The translations under genes were made by a program, and so were the position numbers. From contig CAZBJH010000024.1 of the NCBI GenBank assembly GCA_964492185.1, positions 1 to 32,044 of the forward strand: a stretch of DNA of 32,044 nucleotides. Direction: 5' to 3'. The notes below the pieces were generated by a model. The model was given only the letters and a program-made list of their open reading frames with translations. It searched no databases and was not told the DNA's origin. This stretch comes from JAFGSZ01 sp964492185 (GTDB taxonomy: Bacteria; Bacteroidota; Bacteroidia; Bacteroidales; UBA10428). Positions 8,823 to 17,750 of the stretch are shown here, in pieces. Every line of letters begins with the position of its first letter. Within the stretch, counting starts at the first letter, position 1.

Positions 8823-8863
8823 AAATAGTTATATTATACACGCGCGATAAGTAACTATTTCAG
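8819..8863. terminator. Hairpin at the BON gene stop codon
   Basis: CTGAAAATAGTTA, which contains the stop codon, pairs with TAACTATTTCAG (8852-8863) apart from one bulged A. The loop is about 20 bases. There is no T-run after it, so it may be a 3' stabilising structure rather than an intrinsic terminator. Confidence 0.35.
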
Positions 8864-8867
8864 ATAT

Positions 8868-9051
8868 ATGCAGAATGTTTCATCGGTCATGTGTATGTTC
8901 ATAAAGTTACATTTGCAAGGCTTGCGCAGTCCGTAAATGCGAGAGCCACAAGTCACAGACTTGCGGCATATGTAAGTTTACTTTTCGTAAGCGAGCAATA
9001 TTCGGACAAGAGTAACTAAGCAAATGGGGCTTTACGGACAAAAACTAATTA
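8868..9051 (+). repeat. MITE-like element, copy with degenerate left end
   Basis: This is homologous to 13328-13502 through blocks such as ATTTGCAAGGCTTGCRCAGTC, read with small differences, and ends in ACTAATTA at 9051. It carries an extra internal hairpin, GCCACAAGTC with GACTTGCGGC. The left terminal repeat is decayed. Its right end lies 12 bases before the start codon of the 1012-residue outer-membrane protein, so it forms most of that gene's upstream region. Confidence 0.75.
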
Positions 9052-9063
9052 ACATTCATTGTC

Positions 9064-12000
9064 ATGAAAAAACCAAAAATAATATTTACTACCCTATTGA
9101 TAGTATTGTTGATAGGCACGCTTTCCATACAAGCACAGTATTTCGGGCAGAATAAGGTGAATTATGAAATGTTCGATTTTAGTGTTCTTCGTACTGATCA
9201 CTTTCAGATCTATAATTACCTGGAGAATAATGAGGTGCTGGAAGATTTTGCAAGCCTTAGTGAACGATGGTATCTGCGTCATCAGGCTGTATTTCTCGAT
9301 ACTATCACGGGATACAATCCTGTAATATTATATAATAATCATGCAGAATTCCAGCAGACCACTGTTATTCAAAGTCTTATCGGGCCCGGTACCGGAGGGG
9401 TGACCGAAGGTTTGCGTAACCGTGTTGTGATGCCTGTAATGGCCTCAAATGCTGAAATCAACCATGTACTGGGGCATGAGCTGGTCCATGTTTTTCAGTA
9501 TAATATGTTCAGGGGTTCTGACAGTGTCAGCTTCCAGGCAATAAACAGTATTCCTTTATGGATGATCGAGGGACTGGCTGAATATTTGTCGATTGGCCGC
9601 TATGATGCACAAACGACCATGTGGATGAGGGATGCTGTGATGCAGGATGATATACCTACCATTAAGGATATGACCCGTAAGGCCAATGAATATTTCCCTT
9701 ATCGTTACGGTCATGCTTTTTGGGCATATATAACCGGTTTATGGGGGGACGGTGTCATTCGACCCTTAGTACTGCTTAGCGGTAAGGTGGGGCATGAAAG
9801 GGCTATAGACAGCCTTCTGAATTATAGTGCCGATTCGATTTCAACACTCTGGAAGAATAGCCTGACAGAATATTATCAGCCATATATAGATAATGGCCAG
9901 GAGCCGGTTGGAAAAAAAATGTTCGGTCCACGCGCAGGGAAAATGAAGATAGCACCTTCGTTGAGCCCTGATGGAAAATACATGGTTTTTTTATCGGATA
10001 AAAATGTTGTGACCATCGATTTTTATCTGGCAGATGTAGAAAAAAGGCGTATAGTAAAAAGGTTAACCCAGGCGGTCAGGAACACACATATTGATAATTA
10101 CAGTTATACCGAATCGGCCGGTACCTGGGCACCCGACAGCAGGAAATATGCCATTACAACATTTTCCGAAGGCAGGAACAAGTTGATGATCTTCGATGTT
10201 AACCGGAGAAGAACACTGGAAACAATTGATATTGAAGGATTGGATTTCTTTAATAATCCGGCATGGTCGCCTGATGGAAATTCCATTGTCCTGGCCGGAT
10301 TAGCTAAGGGGCAATCTGATCTGTATATGTATGATATTGAAAATGGAACGGTACGGCAGCTCACTGACGACCGTTATTCGGATCTGCAGCCTGCCTGGTC
10401 ACCTGATGGCAGCAAGATCGTATTTATAAGTGATCGCGGATCGGAAACAGATTTTGATGCCATTAAGTATGGCACTTACAAGATCAATATCTATGATGTG
10501 GGATCGGGAAGTGTTAAAAGCTTTGATTTTTTCCCGGGTTCGAATAATACAAGCCCCCAGTTTTCAATTGACGGTAAGTCGGTTTATTTTCTTTCAATTG
10601 CTAATGGCACACAAAACATATACGAGCTGGAGCTGGATACCGAAAACCTGTATCGCTTATCTGATTTTAAAACCGGCGTCAGCGGTATTACTGAATTATC
10701 TCCTGCCCTGGCCATGGCACGTGAACAGAATGTAATGGCTTATATATTATACGAGGATGACGGTTATTCAATTTATAAGGCCCGTCCGGAAGATTTTAAA
10801 CGCGAAAGGGTGGATGCTGCATACGCTAATTTGCAGGCAAGAGAGTTGCCCCCGGGTTCACGGCGGTTGTCAACAAATGTTGTGGAACAAAATCTTGACA
10901 GATACCCGAAACCTGATCCCTCTGTTTTCAGCACGCAAGCCTACAGACCGGAATTTTCACTGGAATATGTTGGTAATGCCGGAGTGGGTGTCGGGTTTAG
11001 CCAGATCGGCACATCAATGGCCGGCGGTGTAAGCTTTTTATTTAGTGATATGTTGAAAAGAAATCAGCTCTATACAAGTGTCAATGTTCAGGGTGAGATC
11101 TATGATATCGGCGGACAGGCCGTATACATGAATAATACCCGGAGATTGGGATGGGGAACATCAGTTAGCCATATTCCTTATCGTTCAACACGCGCGTATA
11201 TGAGTTACGATACAACAGAAGAAAATTACCTGGAACAAAATCTTACTTATCTGATCCAGCGGACTTTTGTGGATGAACTGAGCTTTTTTGGTAATTATCC
11301 CCTGTCTAAGAAGCTTCGCTTTGAAGGAGGGGCATCAGCCAGTGTATACAGTTACCGGATGGATAGTATAAACACAAGGTATATCAATGGGATTGAAATT
11401 GACAGGACACGCGGACGTATTGATGAAGGTGTACCACCTCCGTTCATGGTGTACCGGGGATATCTTGCTTTTGTAGGTGATGATGCTTCTTTTGGATTAA
11501 CATCACCGCTGCAGGGATACCGGTACCGGTTTCAGGCGGGCAGGACGTTTGGAAAATACAGTTATTGGGGCCTGACCGCTGATTACAGGAAATACTTTTT
11601 CTTCAAACCCCTTGGTTTTGCTTTCAGGGCTATTCATTATGGCCGGTATGGTAAGGATGCCAATAGCTTATATCCTATGTACCTGGGAAATCATTATTAT
11701 GTAAGGGGATATTCTTATAATTCATTAAGACGAAACCGATGTATTGATAATGATTGTTTACGGATGAACCAGCTAACGGGGAGCAAAATGGTGCTTGCCG
11801 GTGCCGAGGTAAGGTTTCCCTTTACAGGGCCTAAACGACTGGCTGTGATCAAATCGGGCTTTCTGTTTTCCGATCTGGTGCTGTTTGGCGACGGCGGATT
11901 GATGTGGGAAGAACATGAAGATATTAAGCTGGCGTGGGATCCGTATGAAGACAAACATACACCCATATTCAGTGTTGGCCTGGCATACCGGGTTAACCTG

Positions 12001-12102
12001 TTTGGTTATGTTATTTTGGAGCCTTATTATGCTATTCCTTTACAACGTGATGATGTTGATTTTGGTGTACTTGGATTTCACCTCTCAGCTGGTGGATGGT
12101 AG
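9064..12102 (+). CDS. HExxH peptidase - TolB-like propeller - Omp85-like barrel protein
   Basis: A 1012-residue exported protein with three parts. After a signal peptide (cleaved near SIQAQ), residues about 40-260 form a gluzincin-like (peptidase_MA-type) domain with HELVH at 138-142 and a probable third zinc ligand E169 in WMIEGLAEY. Residues about 295-560 hold at least five PD40/TolB-like propeller repeats, such as PAWSPDGNSIVLAG and PAWSPDGSKIVFISDRG. From about 640 to the end it looks like an outer-membrane barrel with VRGY at 880-883, a motif of the Omp85/BamA barrel. It may be an outer-membrane-anchored protease or a protein-translocating module. The substrate is unknown. A repeat element lies 12 bases upstream, and the gene ends 12 bases from a convergent CNNM gene. 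Confidence 0.8.
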   Translation: MKKPKIIFTTLLIVLLIGTLSIQAQYFGQNKVNYEMFDFSVLRTDHFQIYNYLENNEVLEDFASLSERWYLRHQAVFLDTITGYNPVILYNNHAEFQQTTVIQSLIGPGTGGVTEGLRNRVVMPVMASNAEINHVLGHELVHVFQYNMFRGSDSVSFQAINSIPLWMIEGLAEYLSIGRYDAQTTMWMRDAVMQDDIPTIKDMTRKANEYFPYRYGHAFWAYITGLWGDGVIRPLVLLSGKVGHERAIDSLLNYSADSISTLWKNSLTEYYQPYIDNGQEPVGKKMFGPRAGKMKIAPSLSPDGKYMVFLSDKNVVTIDFYLADVEKRRIVKRLTQAVRNTHIDNYSYTESAGTWAPDSRKYAITTFSEGRNKLMIFDVNRRRTLETIDIEGLDFFNNPAWSPDGNSIVLAGLAKGQSDLYMYDIENGTVRQLTDDRYSDLQPAWSPDGSKIVFISDRGSETDFDAIKYGTYKINIYDVGSGSVKSFDFFPGSNNTSPQFSIDGKSVYFLSIANGTQNIYELELDTENLYRLSDFKTGVSGITELSPALAMAREQNVMAYILYEDDGYSIYKARPEDFKRERVDAAYANLQARELPPGSRRLSTNVVEQNLDRYPKPDPSVFSTQAYRPEFSLEYVGNAGVGVGFSQIGTSMAGGVSFLFSDMLKRNQLYTSVNVQGEIYDIGGQAVYMNNTRRLGWGTSVSHIPYRSTRAYMSYDTTEENYLEQNLTYLIQRTFVDELSFFGNYPLSKKLRFEGGASASVYSYRMDSINTRYINGIEIDRTRGRIDEGVPPPFMVYRGYLAFVGDDASFGLTSPLQGYRYRFQAGRTFGKYSYWGLTADYRKYFFFKPLGFAFRAIHYGRYGKDANSLYPMYLGNHYYVRGYSYNSLRRNRCIDNDCLRMNQLTGSKMVLAGAEVRFPFTGPKRLAVIKSGFLFSDLVLFGDGGLMWEEHEDIKLAWDPYEDKHTPIFSVGLAYRVNLFGYVILEPYYAIPLQRDDVDFGVLGFHLSAGGW

Positions 12103-12114
12103 ATAAAATGGTTT

Positions 12115-13158
12115 TTATTCCAGCACCGAATACTTGGCTTTGCGTTCCTGCCAGCGCTGGCGGGCATATTGCCGCATATCGACAATTTCGTCTTTTTCAT
12201 CAACAATCTCCAGTCCCAGAATAGTTTCAATAATATCTTCAAGTGTTACAATACCGTCCATTCCGCCATATTCATCAACAACCAGGGCAATGTGCTCTTT
12301 CTTTTCAAGCAGCGTTTCCCACACCTGTAATACCGGTTGTGATGATGGTATGGCAACGATATCACGGCGCAGATCCTTAAGTTTCAGACCGGTTCTATCT
12401 CTGGCAAACTTCTCGAAAGTAAGTTTGCGCACTGCATATCCTGTAATATTATCCTGGTTTTTCGCGTACAGCGGAATGCGTGAGTAGTGATAAAAGTTTT
12501 TGTTCTTCAGAAATTCTTCAAGCGACAGGTTTTCATCTGCCAGGGTAACAACCACCCTGGGTGTCATAATATCACCCACTTTAACAGTGCGCAGGCGCAC
12601 CAGATTCTGGATGACCTTATTTTCTTTTTCTTCGAAAATACCTTCCTTTGTTCCTATATTTGCCATAGCCGATATTTCTTCCCTGCTTACTGTATGATCG
12701 GCATTATCTGATGAAAATACCCTGGTTATGATCTCCGACAGGATTACAAAAGGGTACATCAATACGATCAACACTCTGATTATCCTGCCCGATAACATGG
12801 CCAGGCTTCTCCAGTAGTTCGCCCCGATGGTTTTTGGAATGATCTCTGAAAAAACAAGGATCAACAGGGTAAGAACTGCTGAAATAATTCCGAAATAAAG
12901 TTCACCGAAAATTCTTGTTGCCTGGGCTCCGACACCTGCAGCCCCGATGGTATGAGCAATGGTGTTCAGTGATAAAATTGCCGATAAGGGCCGGTCAATT
13001 TTTTGCCTGAGCCCGATAAGTAATGAAGCTGTTCGGTATCCCTCAGCTTGTTTCGTTTTTAGGTAAGTGAGAGGGGTTGATAATAATACGGCTTCCAGAA
13101 CAGAACATAAAAAAGACACGAATAACGCCAGAAAAAGATAAAAAAACAGTAATACCAT
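12115..13158 (-). CDS. CNNM-domain membrane protein with CBS pair (CorC/hemolysin-like family)
   Basis: This 347-residue inner-membrane protein has a CNNM (DUF21) region of about four membrane segments (residues 1-150), with LCSVLEAVLLS near the start and SEIIPKTIGA at about 105-115. A pair of CBS domains (about 195-325) follows, with GDIMTPRVVV and the DEYGGMDGIVTLEDIIETILG signature. Family members are linked to Mg2+ or Co2+ efflux, the CBS pair sensing nucleotide. The C-terminal CorC_HlyC domain common in longer relatives is absent; the protein ends soon after the CBS pair. It is convergent with the preceding gene. A TAnnTTTG-like box lies upstream. Confidence 0.9.
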   Translation of the reverse strand: MVLLFFYLFLALFVSFLCSVLEAVLLSTPLTYLKTKQAEGYRTASLLIGLRQKIDRPLSAILSLNTIAHTIGAAGVGAQATRIFGELYFGIISAVLTLLILVFSEIIPKTIGANYWRSLAMLSGRIIRVLIVLMYPFVILSEIITRVFSSDNADHTVSREEISAMANIGTKEGIFEEKENKVIQNLVRLRTVKVGDIMTPRVVVTLADENLSLEEFLKNKNFYHYSRIPLYAKNQDNITGYAVRKLTFEKFARDRTGLKLKDLRRDIVAIPSSQPVLQVWETLLEKKEHIALVVDEYGGMDGIVTLEDIIETILGLEIVDEKDEIVDMRQYARQRWQERKAKYSVLE

Positions 13159-13195
13159 TTTGGTTGTATGCTTTTTTAGATTTTGGTAATCTGAT

Positions 13196-13203
13196 CAAAG
13201 ATA
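13196..13203 (-). promoter_or_regulatory. -7 promoter box candidate of the CNNM gene
   Basis: On the minus strand this reads TATCTTTG, a perfect match to the Bacteroidota -7 consensus TAnnTTTG, 38 bases before the start codon. No good TTTG box is found 17-23 bases upstream of it, so it is only a partial promoter match. Confidence 0.35.
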
Positions 13204-13327
13204 AGCAAAAGACATCGTACCGGTTCAGGAATAGCTTTCAAAATATGTATTGAAATGAGAATCAGGATCAGCAAACCTGCCCGGCACAAAGTCAGGATTT
13301 GCTGAAAAAATCTGCAGTGCATCAGCC

Positions 13328-13502
13328 TAATTAGTTTCCGTCTATAAAGTTGGCAAAATCTTTAACCGGACATGTGTCTGTTCAGAAAGTTCAATTTGCA
13401 AGGCTTGCACAGTCCGGAAACGCGGAGTTTACTTATCGTAAATGAGCAATTTCCGGACAAGCGTAACGCGGCAAATGGGACTTTATGGACAGACACTAAT
13501 TA
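13328..13502 (+). repeat. MITE-like element, complete copy with terminal inverted repeats
   Basis: The best-preserved copy of the family, about 175 bases. The left end (TAATTAGTTTCCGTCTATAA) and the reverse complement of the right end (TAATTAGTGTCTGTCCATAA) differ at only three positions. The interior carries inverted segments such as CCGGAAA and TTTCCGG. It encodes no protein. The right end lies 26 bases from the stop codon of the SHOCT gene. The remaining 169 bases up to the CNNM gene (13159-13327) show only a promoter-like box. Confidence 0.85.
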
Positions 13503-13527
13503 TTATTTTTTCGGCCTTTGAAACATT

Positions 13528-13743
13528 TTATTCCAGGTCTTTTTTTATTTCTTCAAATTGTTCTTTGCTGATCTCACCCCTGGCGTAACGTTTTTTAAGG
13601 ATATCAAGCGGTAATTCGTTCCTGTCAGGTTCAGGTGCCCCTTTTCGTAATGAATAAACAATGATCAGGATAATAAAAACAAAAACGATGAGGCCTGTAA
13701 TCCATCCCCATCCCATTCCCCAGCCATGATTAAAAGGATGCAT
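13528..13743 (-). CDS. Small membrane-anchored SHOCT-domain protein
   Basis: A 71-residue protein. The N-terminus MHPFNHGWGMGWGW is rich in His, Gly and Trp. One membrane helix follows (about residues 15-33), and then a C-terminal SHOCT domain, DILKKRYARGEISKEQFEEIKKDL, in which the RYARGEI(S/T)xEEFE core is diagnostic. SHOCT domains are short helical oligomerisation modules found at the ends of many membrane proteins. It lies 45 bases ahead of no gene in its own direction but follows the Usp gene on the same strand, so the two may be cotranscribed. Specific function unknown. Confidence 0.85.
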   Translation of the reverse strand: MHPFNHGWGMGWGWITGLIVFVFIILIIVYSLRKGAPEPDRNELPLDILKKRYARGEISKEQFEEIKKDLE

Positions 13744-13788
13744 AGTATTTATATTTATGTTATGAATGATCCTGTATCAAATAAAAAT

Positions 13789-14652
13789 TTATTCTTCGTG
13801 AAAGATCAGAACGGGCAGAGGGGTTTTTTTAATCACCTTTTTTGTTGTGCTGCCCTCAAATATTTTTTCGAGAAATCCTTTATTTTCTTTTAGATATACT
13901 ATAAGATCAGCACCGGCATCCTCAGCAAAAGTCAGCGTTGATTTAACCACATCCATACCCATTCGCGCATAAGCGCTTATATGGTCATATTCAACCTCTT
14001 TTTTCATATTTTCTTCAAATCCCACATTTTTTATCTGCTCGTTAAAACTGCTGTCATCGGTTATGTGCAATGCAATAATATTCGCGTTTGTCGGCTTCGC
14101 GTACTTTACCAGCTTTTTCATCGTGGGAATATCTTTGCTGCTATAGTCCGTGGCGTATACTATTTTTTTATATGCCCCGAACTCAGCATCTTCGGGAACA
14201 ACTATCACCGGACAGGGTGCTTTTTCAACCAATCGCCTGTTATCATCGGTGATAAACTGCAGAAAACCCTTTTCACTTGAAGCTGATAAGAGCAAGAGAT
14301 CAATATTGTTCTCCTTTATTTCCTCAATTACAGCATCGGACTCAATGCCGGATCTGATCACATTTTTTATTTTGGGCAGATCCTTGAAGTGTGAAGCGAT
14401 CTTTTCGTTCAGTTTATCAATAGACGTTTTAGCAGCTTTTTCTTTTGCTACTCTTATTTCTTTCGTAACCACGGGTACTGTTCTTATATCACCTGCTGTT
14501 GTATACGTACTGCCATAGTATGTCACATCGATAACATGGATCAGCTCGATGTTACAGTCGTATTTTTTTGCAAGTTCAACACCGTATTTTACAGTATTAA
14601 AGGCTGTCTCACCAAAGTCCGTGGGGATAAGTATGTTTTGTATGTGGTTCAT
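13789..14652 (-). CDS. Universal stress protein, tandem UspA domains (second copy)
   Basis: A 287-residue cytoplasmic protein with two Usp folds (about 3-155 and 160-286). They start at QNILIPTDFGETAFNTVKYGVELAKKYDC and KKIVYATDYSSKDIPTMKKLVKYAK. The C-terminal half shares ATDY, ITDD, the phrase KENKGFLEKIF.GSTT and PVLIFHEE with the Usp at 4356. The N-terminal half is closer to the Usp consensus than in that paralogue. The canonical nucleotide-binding glycine motif is incomplete. It sits between nicotinamidase (31 bases upstream) and the SHOCT gene on the same strand, which suggests a short stress operon. Confidence 0.9.
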   Translation of the reverse strand: MNHIQNILIPTDFGETAFNTVKYGVELAKKYDCNIELIHVIDVTYYGSTYTTAGDIRTVPVVTKEIRVAKEKAAKTSIDKLNEKIASHFKDLPKIKNVIRSGIESDAVIEEIKENNIDLLLLSASSEKGFLQFITDDNRRLVEKAPCPVIVVPEDAEFGAYKKIVYATDYSSKDIPTMKKLVKYAKPTNANIIALHITDDSSFNEQIKNVGFEENMKKEVEYDHISAYARMGMDVVKSTLTFAEDAGADLIVYLKENKGFLEKIFEGSTTKKVIKKTPLPVLIFHEE

Positions 14653-14683
14653 AATTGCTTAATATTTTATAGTTTATAGCTTC

Positions 14684-15226
14684 TCATTTTACCTGGTTTG
14701 AATGGATCAAATGGGCACCTTTCATTTGCATTTCGCGGTAGGCATTCATTTCATCTTCTTCATGTGCCTTCACACCTTCAACACCATTGGTGACGACATA
14801 AGTCTTGTAACTATTTTCAACCGCATCAATGGCTGTATTTTTTACACAATATTCGGTTGTCAGGCCGGTTATGTATAACTCCTCAATATGGTTTTCCTTC
14901 AGATGATTATCGAGGTTTTTATTTGTGGCTTCAAACGCCGAATAGCCGTCGTCCTTATTCCCCGTGCCTTTTAAAAATAGTTGCTGTATCTTTTCAGCCT
15001 GCAGATCACTATGAAATTCTGCCCCGGGTGTATCCTTAACACAATGCGGAGGCCATTTCTCAAAATGCACTGAATCCTCCGGATGCCAGTCCTTGGATGC
15101 AATGATAGTATCAAATTTATCTATCAGGCTGTTAATGACAGGAACTACGATGTTACCCTGTGGTGCCGGCAAGGCACCGCCGGGACAAAAATCTTTCTGT
15201 ACATCAACTATTAGTAAGGCTTGCAT
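14684..15226 (-). CDS. pncA: Nicotinamidase
   Basis: This 180-residue isochorismatase-fold enzyme converts nicotinamide to nicotinate and ammonia for NAD salvage in the cytoplasm. The catalytic triad is visible: D8 (LLIVDVQKDF), K86 (LFLKGTG) and C127 (LTTEYCVKNTA). Metal ligands D46, H48, H54 and probably H61 lie in SKDWHPEDSVHFEKWPPHC. Length and spacing match bacterial PncA. It appears to head the minus-strand set pncA-usp-SHOCT (31-base and 45-base gaps). No other NAD-salvage gene is in the window. Confidence 0.93.
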   Translation of the reverse strand: MQALLIVDVQKDFCPGGALPAPQGNIVVPVINSLIDKFDTIIASKDWHPEDSVHFEKWPPHCVKDTPGAEFHSDLQAEKIQQLFLKGTGNKDDGYSAFEATNKNLDNHLKENHIEELYITGLTTEYCVKNTAIDAVENSYKTYVVTNGVEGVKAHEEDEMNAYREMQMKGAHLIHSNQVK

Positions 15227-15645
15227 ACACGTTTATTTTCTTTAAAGGATAAGAACTGAATTATTTATGCGTCAGGTTTCATTCATTTTTATTAATAATT
15301 AAGGGAAAAGACTGTGCCATTGTAGCCGGTTTTTATAAGTCATTATATAAATACCATAAAAACAGTGTGTTATATTATTTTTAGCTATTATATCCCAAAT
15401 TGCTTGTGGAAAAATTACCCCAACGGGCGATAAAATTCCTCAAAATAAATGACAGGGGTTTTTTATTAAATTTGTAGTGAAGTGATTGATATACCCATAA
15501 TTATCACAACAAATTGTATTTATGAGCTGTTATAATCCGGTGAACATTTATTTTGGCATATCATTAGAACATAATATGCCGTATCAATTTGGCAAAATAT
15601 TTAACTGTATTAATAACTTTAAAATATAAACAGGAGGTAAATGAA
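15227..15645. other. Divergent intergenic region between nicotinamidase and HtrA
   Basis: This 419-base AT-rich region must hold the promoters of pncA (-) and the HtrA gene (+). TTTG (15588-15591), 22 bases, then TAACTTTA (15614-15621) is a possible HtrA promoter, with one mismatch in the -7 box. TAAATTTG near 15470 matches TAnnTTTG but lacks a -33 box. I see no gene, strong hairpin or repeat here. Confidence 0.4.
15632..15638 (+). promoter_or_regulatory. Shine-Dalgarno sequence fixing the HtrA start
   Basis: AGGAGGT lies eight bases before ATG 15646. Such a strong ribosome binding site is unusual here, where most genes show none. It selects 15646 over the in-frame TTG at 15589. Confidence 0.75.
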
Positions 15646-17157
15646 ATGCAAAGAAAATATATTCCATTATTGATAGCTGCAATTTTAGGTAGTGCAATTA
15701 CTCTGGGTATCTATTTTGCGTTTGGTTTTGAAAACAGGAAGAAAATTACTATTGAGCATGTTTCATCTGTACCTGCAACTAATGCAATGTATACCACGAA
15801 CGACAAGGGTGAGGTTGTTCCTCTTGATTTTACAGCAACTTCAAAAGCAGTTATGGATGCCGTGGTACATATACGGTCATCAGTGACTGTTCAGCGCGGA
15901 GGTACGGGAAGAACACCACAGTTGCCCGAACATTTCAGGGATTTTTTTGATGATGATATGTTTGAATATTTTTTCGGGCCCCGTAACCAGCAGCGTAACC
16001 TCCCGCCTGAAGTGAGGATGGGTGCAGGTTCCGGTGTGATAATTAACGAGGAGGGTTATATAGTAACCAATAATCATGTGATAGCACAGGCTGATGAAAT
16101 ACAGGTTACGCTGTATGATAATCGTTCTTATAAGGCAAATGTTGTGGGTACCGATCCTTCAACAGATCTTGCACTGATTAAGATTGACGAAAAAGATCTG
16201 CCGACTATACCCATTGTAAATTCTGATAATATTGAAGTCGGTAATTGGGTGCTGGCCGTTGGTAATCCGTTTAATCTCACCTCAACGGTCACAGCCGGAA
16301 TAGTTAGTGCCAAAGCACGAAATATTAATATTCTGCGTGATCAGTATGCTATTGAATCCTTTATTCAGACCGATGCTGCCATTAACCCTGGTAACAGCGG
16401 AGGAGCGCTGGTAAACCTTCAGGGCGGACTGGTAGGAATTAACACGGCCATTGCAAGTCCCACCGGTGCTTATACAGGATACGGATTTGCAGTTCCGTCG
16501 AATATGGTAAGCAAAGTAGTAGAAGATATTCTGGAATATGGTTCTGTTCAGCGCGGATACCTCGGAGTTACCATAAGAAATATAACGGGTGATTTTGCCC
16601 GTGAAGAAGACCTCTCTGTTACGGAAGGTGTTTATATTGACAGCGTTCTTTCTGAAAGTGCAGCGGAAAAGGCAGGCATCCGGAAAGGAGATGTGGTAAC
16701 TTCAATAAATGGAACTAATGTCACAAAAGCATCAGAACTGCAGGAACTTATAGCAAGAAATCGTCCGGGAGACAAGGTTGAATTCACCGTACTCCGTAAC
16801 GGTAAAGAAAGAAAAGTTACTGCAACGCTGCAAAGCCGGGAAGGCACAACAGAATTAGCCTCCAAAGATGAAGGGGAAATATCAACTAAACTGGGTGCTG
16901 AGCTGCAGACAATTGATAAAAAGCTTGCCAGGAAGCTTAATATTGGCGGGGGTGTGAAGATAGTACGCTTACATTCCGGTAAGCTTCGCCGTAATACTGA
17001 TGTGAGGGAAGGTTTTATTATTACACGGGTTAACGGGGAACCTGTAAGTAGTGTTGAAGAACTGACTGAAATGCTTAAGGATAAGACAGGGGGTGTAATG
17101 CTGGAAGGAGTGTACGAGGATGTACCCGGAACCTATTATTATGCATTTGGTTTATAG
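15646..17157 (+). CDS. degP: HtrA/DegP-type periplasmic serine protease with two PDZ domains
   Basis: A 503-residue envelope quality-control protease. The N-terminal hydrophobic segment (about residues 5-25) is a signal peptide or membrane anchor. The trypsin-like domain has the full triad: H144 in TNNHVI, D174 in STDLALIKI and S251 in NPGNSGGALV. PDZ1 begins at about residue 295 (QRGYLGVTIRNITG) and holds SAAEKAGIRKGDVVTSING. The second PDZ domain (about 405-500) is shorter and more divergent. It degrades or chaperones misfolded periplasmic proteins. The gene is monocistronic as far as can be seen: a long divergent promoter region lies upstream and a strong terminator follows. The orthologue name (degP or degQ) is not certain. 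Confidence 0.93.
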   Translation: MQRKYIPLLIAAILGSAITLGIYFAFGFENRKKITIEHVSSVPATNAMYTTNDKGEVVPLDFTATSKAVMDAVVHIRSSVTVQRGGTGRTPQLPEHFRDFFDDDMFEYFFGPRNQQRNLPPEVRMGAGSGVIINEEGYIVTNNHVIAQADEIQVTLYDNRSYKANVVGTDPSTDLALIKIDEKDLPTIPIVNSDNIEVGNWVLAVGNPFNLTSTVTAGIVSAKARNINILRDQYAIESFIQTDAAINPGNSGGALVNLQGGLVGINTAIASPTGAYTGYGFAVPSNMVSKVVEDILEYGSVQRGYLGVTIRNITGDFAREEDLSVTEGVYIDSVLSESAAEKAGIRKGDVVTSINGTNVTKASELQELIARNRPGDKVEFTVLRNGKERKVTATLQSREGTTELASKDEGEISTKLGAELQTIDKKLARKLNIGGGVKIVRLHSGKLRRNTDVREGFIITRVNGEPVSSVEELTEMLKDKTGGVMLEGVYEDVPGTYYYAFGL

Positions 17158-17205
17158 TTATTTATGTTTATGACCTGGAAGAAGTAAACAACTTAAAATA
17201 TTCAT

Positions 17206-17252
17206 GCCACGAATGCAGAGGTCTTATACTGCTGCATTTGTGGCTGTTTTTA
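17206..17252 (+). terminator. Rho-independent terminator after HtrA
   Basis: GCCACGAATGCAG (17206-17218) pairs over 13 positions, with one G-U, with CTGCATTTGTGGC (17232-17244), followed directly by TGTTTTTAT. This is the strongest intrinsic terminator in the window and separates HtrA from the operon starting at 17269. Confidence 0.85.
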
Positions 17253-17268
17253 TAAAAAATATATTCGT

Positions 17269-17733
17269 ATGAGACTTCATTTTTTTGCAATTTTACTGCT
17301 TACATTTATTTTTATTGTTCCCCCGGCATCAGCCGGCAATTATATTGAGAAATACAATGATGAAAATATTACCATATCATATAAGTGGCGCAGAAAACAT
17401 TTTTTTATAAAAAACAGCCCCCTGATCCTGGTACTTAAGATCAGAAATGATAATCCGCATAAGGTAAAGGTCAATTTCTCGGTTGATTATTTCTGGAAAA
17501 CTGTCATTCATTCAAGCAGTGATACAAATACATGGTGCATTAAGGCCGGTGATAAGGTTAAAGGTAAGATAAGGGGACTTGCTTTTACAACCGGATCGTT
17601 GACAAAACAACAAATATATGATGAAAACTTCACCTGGGATATATCCGGTTTCCGGGTCGAACATAATTCAGATTGTAAGACTGAACTGATTTTCAGAATA
17701 AGGACTGTTGAGGATAACGGCCGGGAGGAATAA
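17269..17733 (+). CDS. Secreted protein of unknown function
   Basis: A 154-residue protein with a clear signal peptide (MRLHFFAILLLTFIFIVPPASA, cleaved before GNYIEKYN). The mature 132 residues look like a single beta-rich domain: LILVLKIRNDNPHKVKVNFSV resembles one strand-turn-strand of an immunoglobulin-like fold. Two cysteines (in TWCIKAG and SDCKTEL) could form a disulphide in the periplasm. I do not recognise a family. It stands first in an apparent operon, 17 bases before the P-type ATPase gene, so an accessory role for the ATPase or for the envelope is possible but unproven. Confidence 0.7.
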   Translation: MRLHFFAILLLTFIFIVPPASAGNYIEKYNDENITISYKWRRKHFFIKNSPLILVLKIRNDNPHKVKVNFSVDYFWKTVIHSSSDTNTWCIKAGDKVKGKIRGLAFTTGSLTKQQIYDENFTWDISGFRVEHNSDCKTELIFRIRTVEDNGREE

Positions 17734-17750
17734 TTTAAACAAAGATTCAC

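Noticed and set aside
15589..15645. TTG start 19 codons upstream for HtrA
   Set aside because: ATG 15646 has a strong Shine-Dalgarno sequence and begins directly with the signal or anchor segment.
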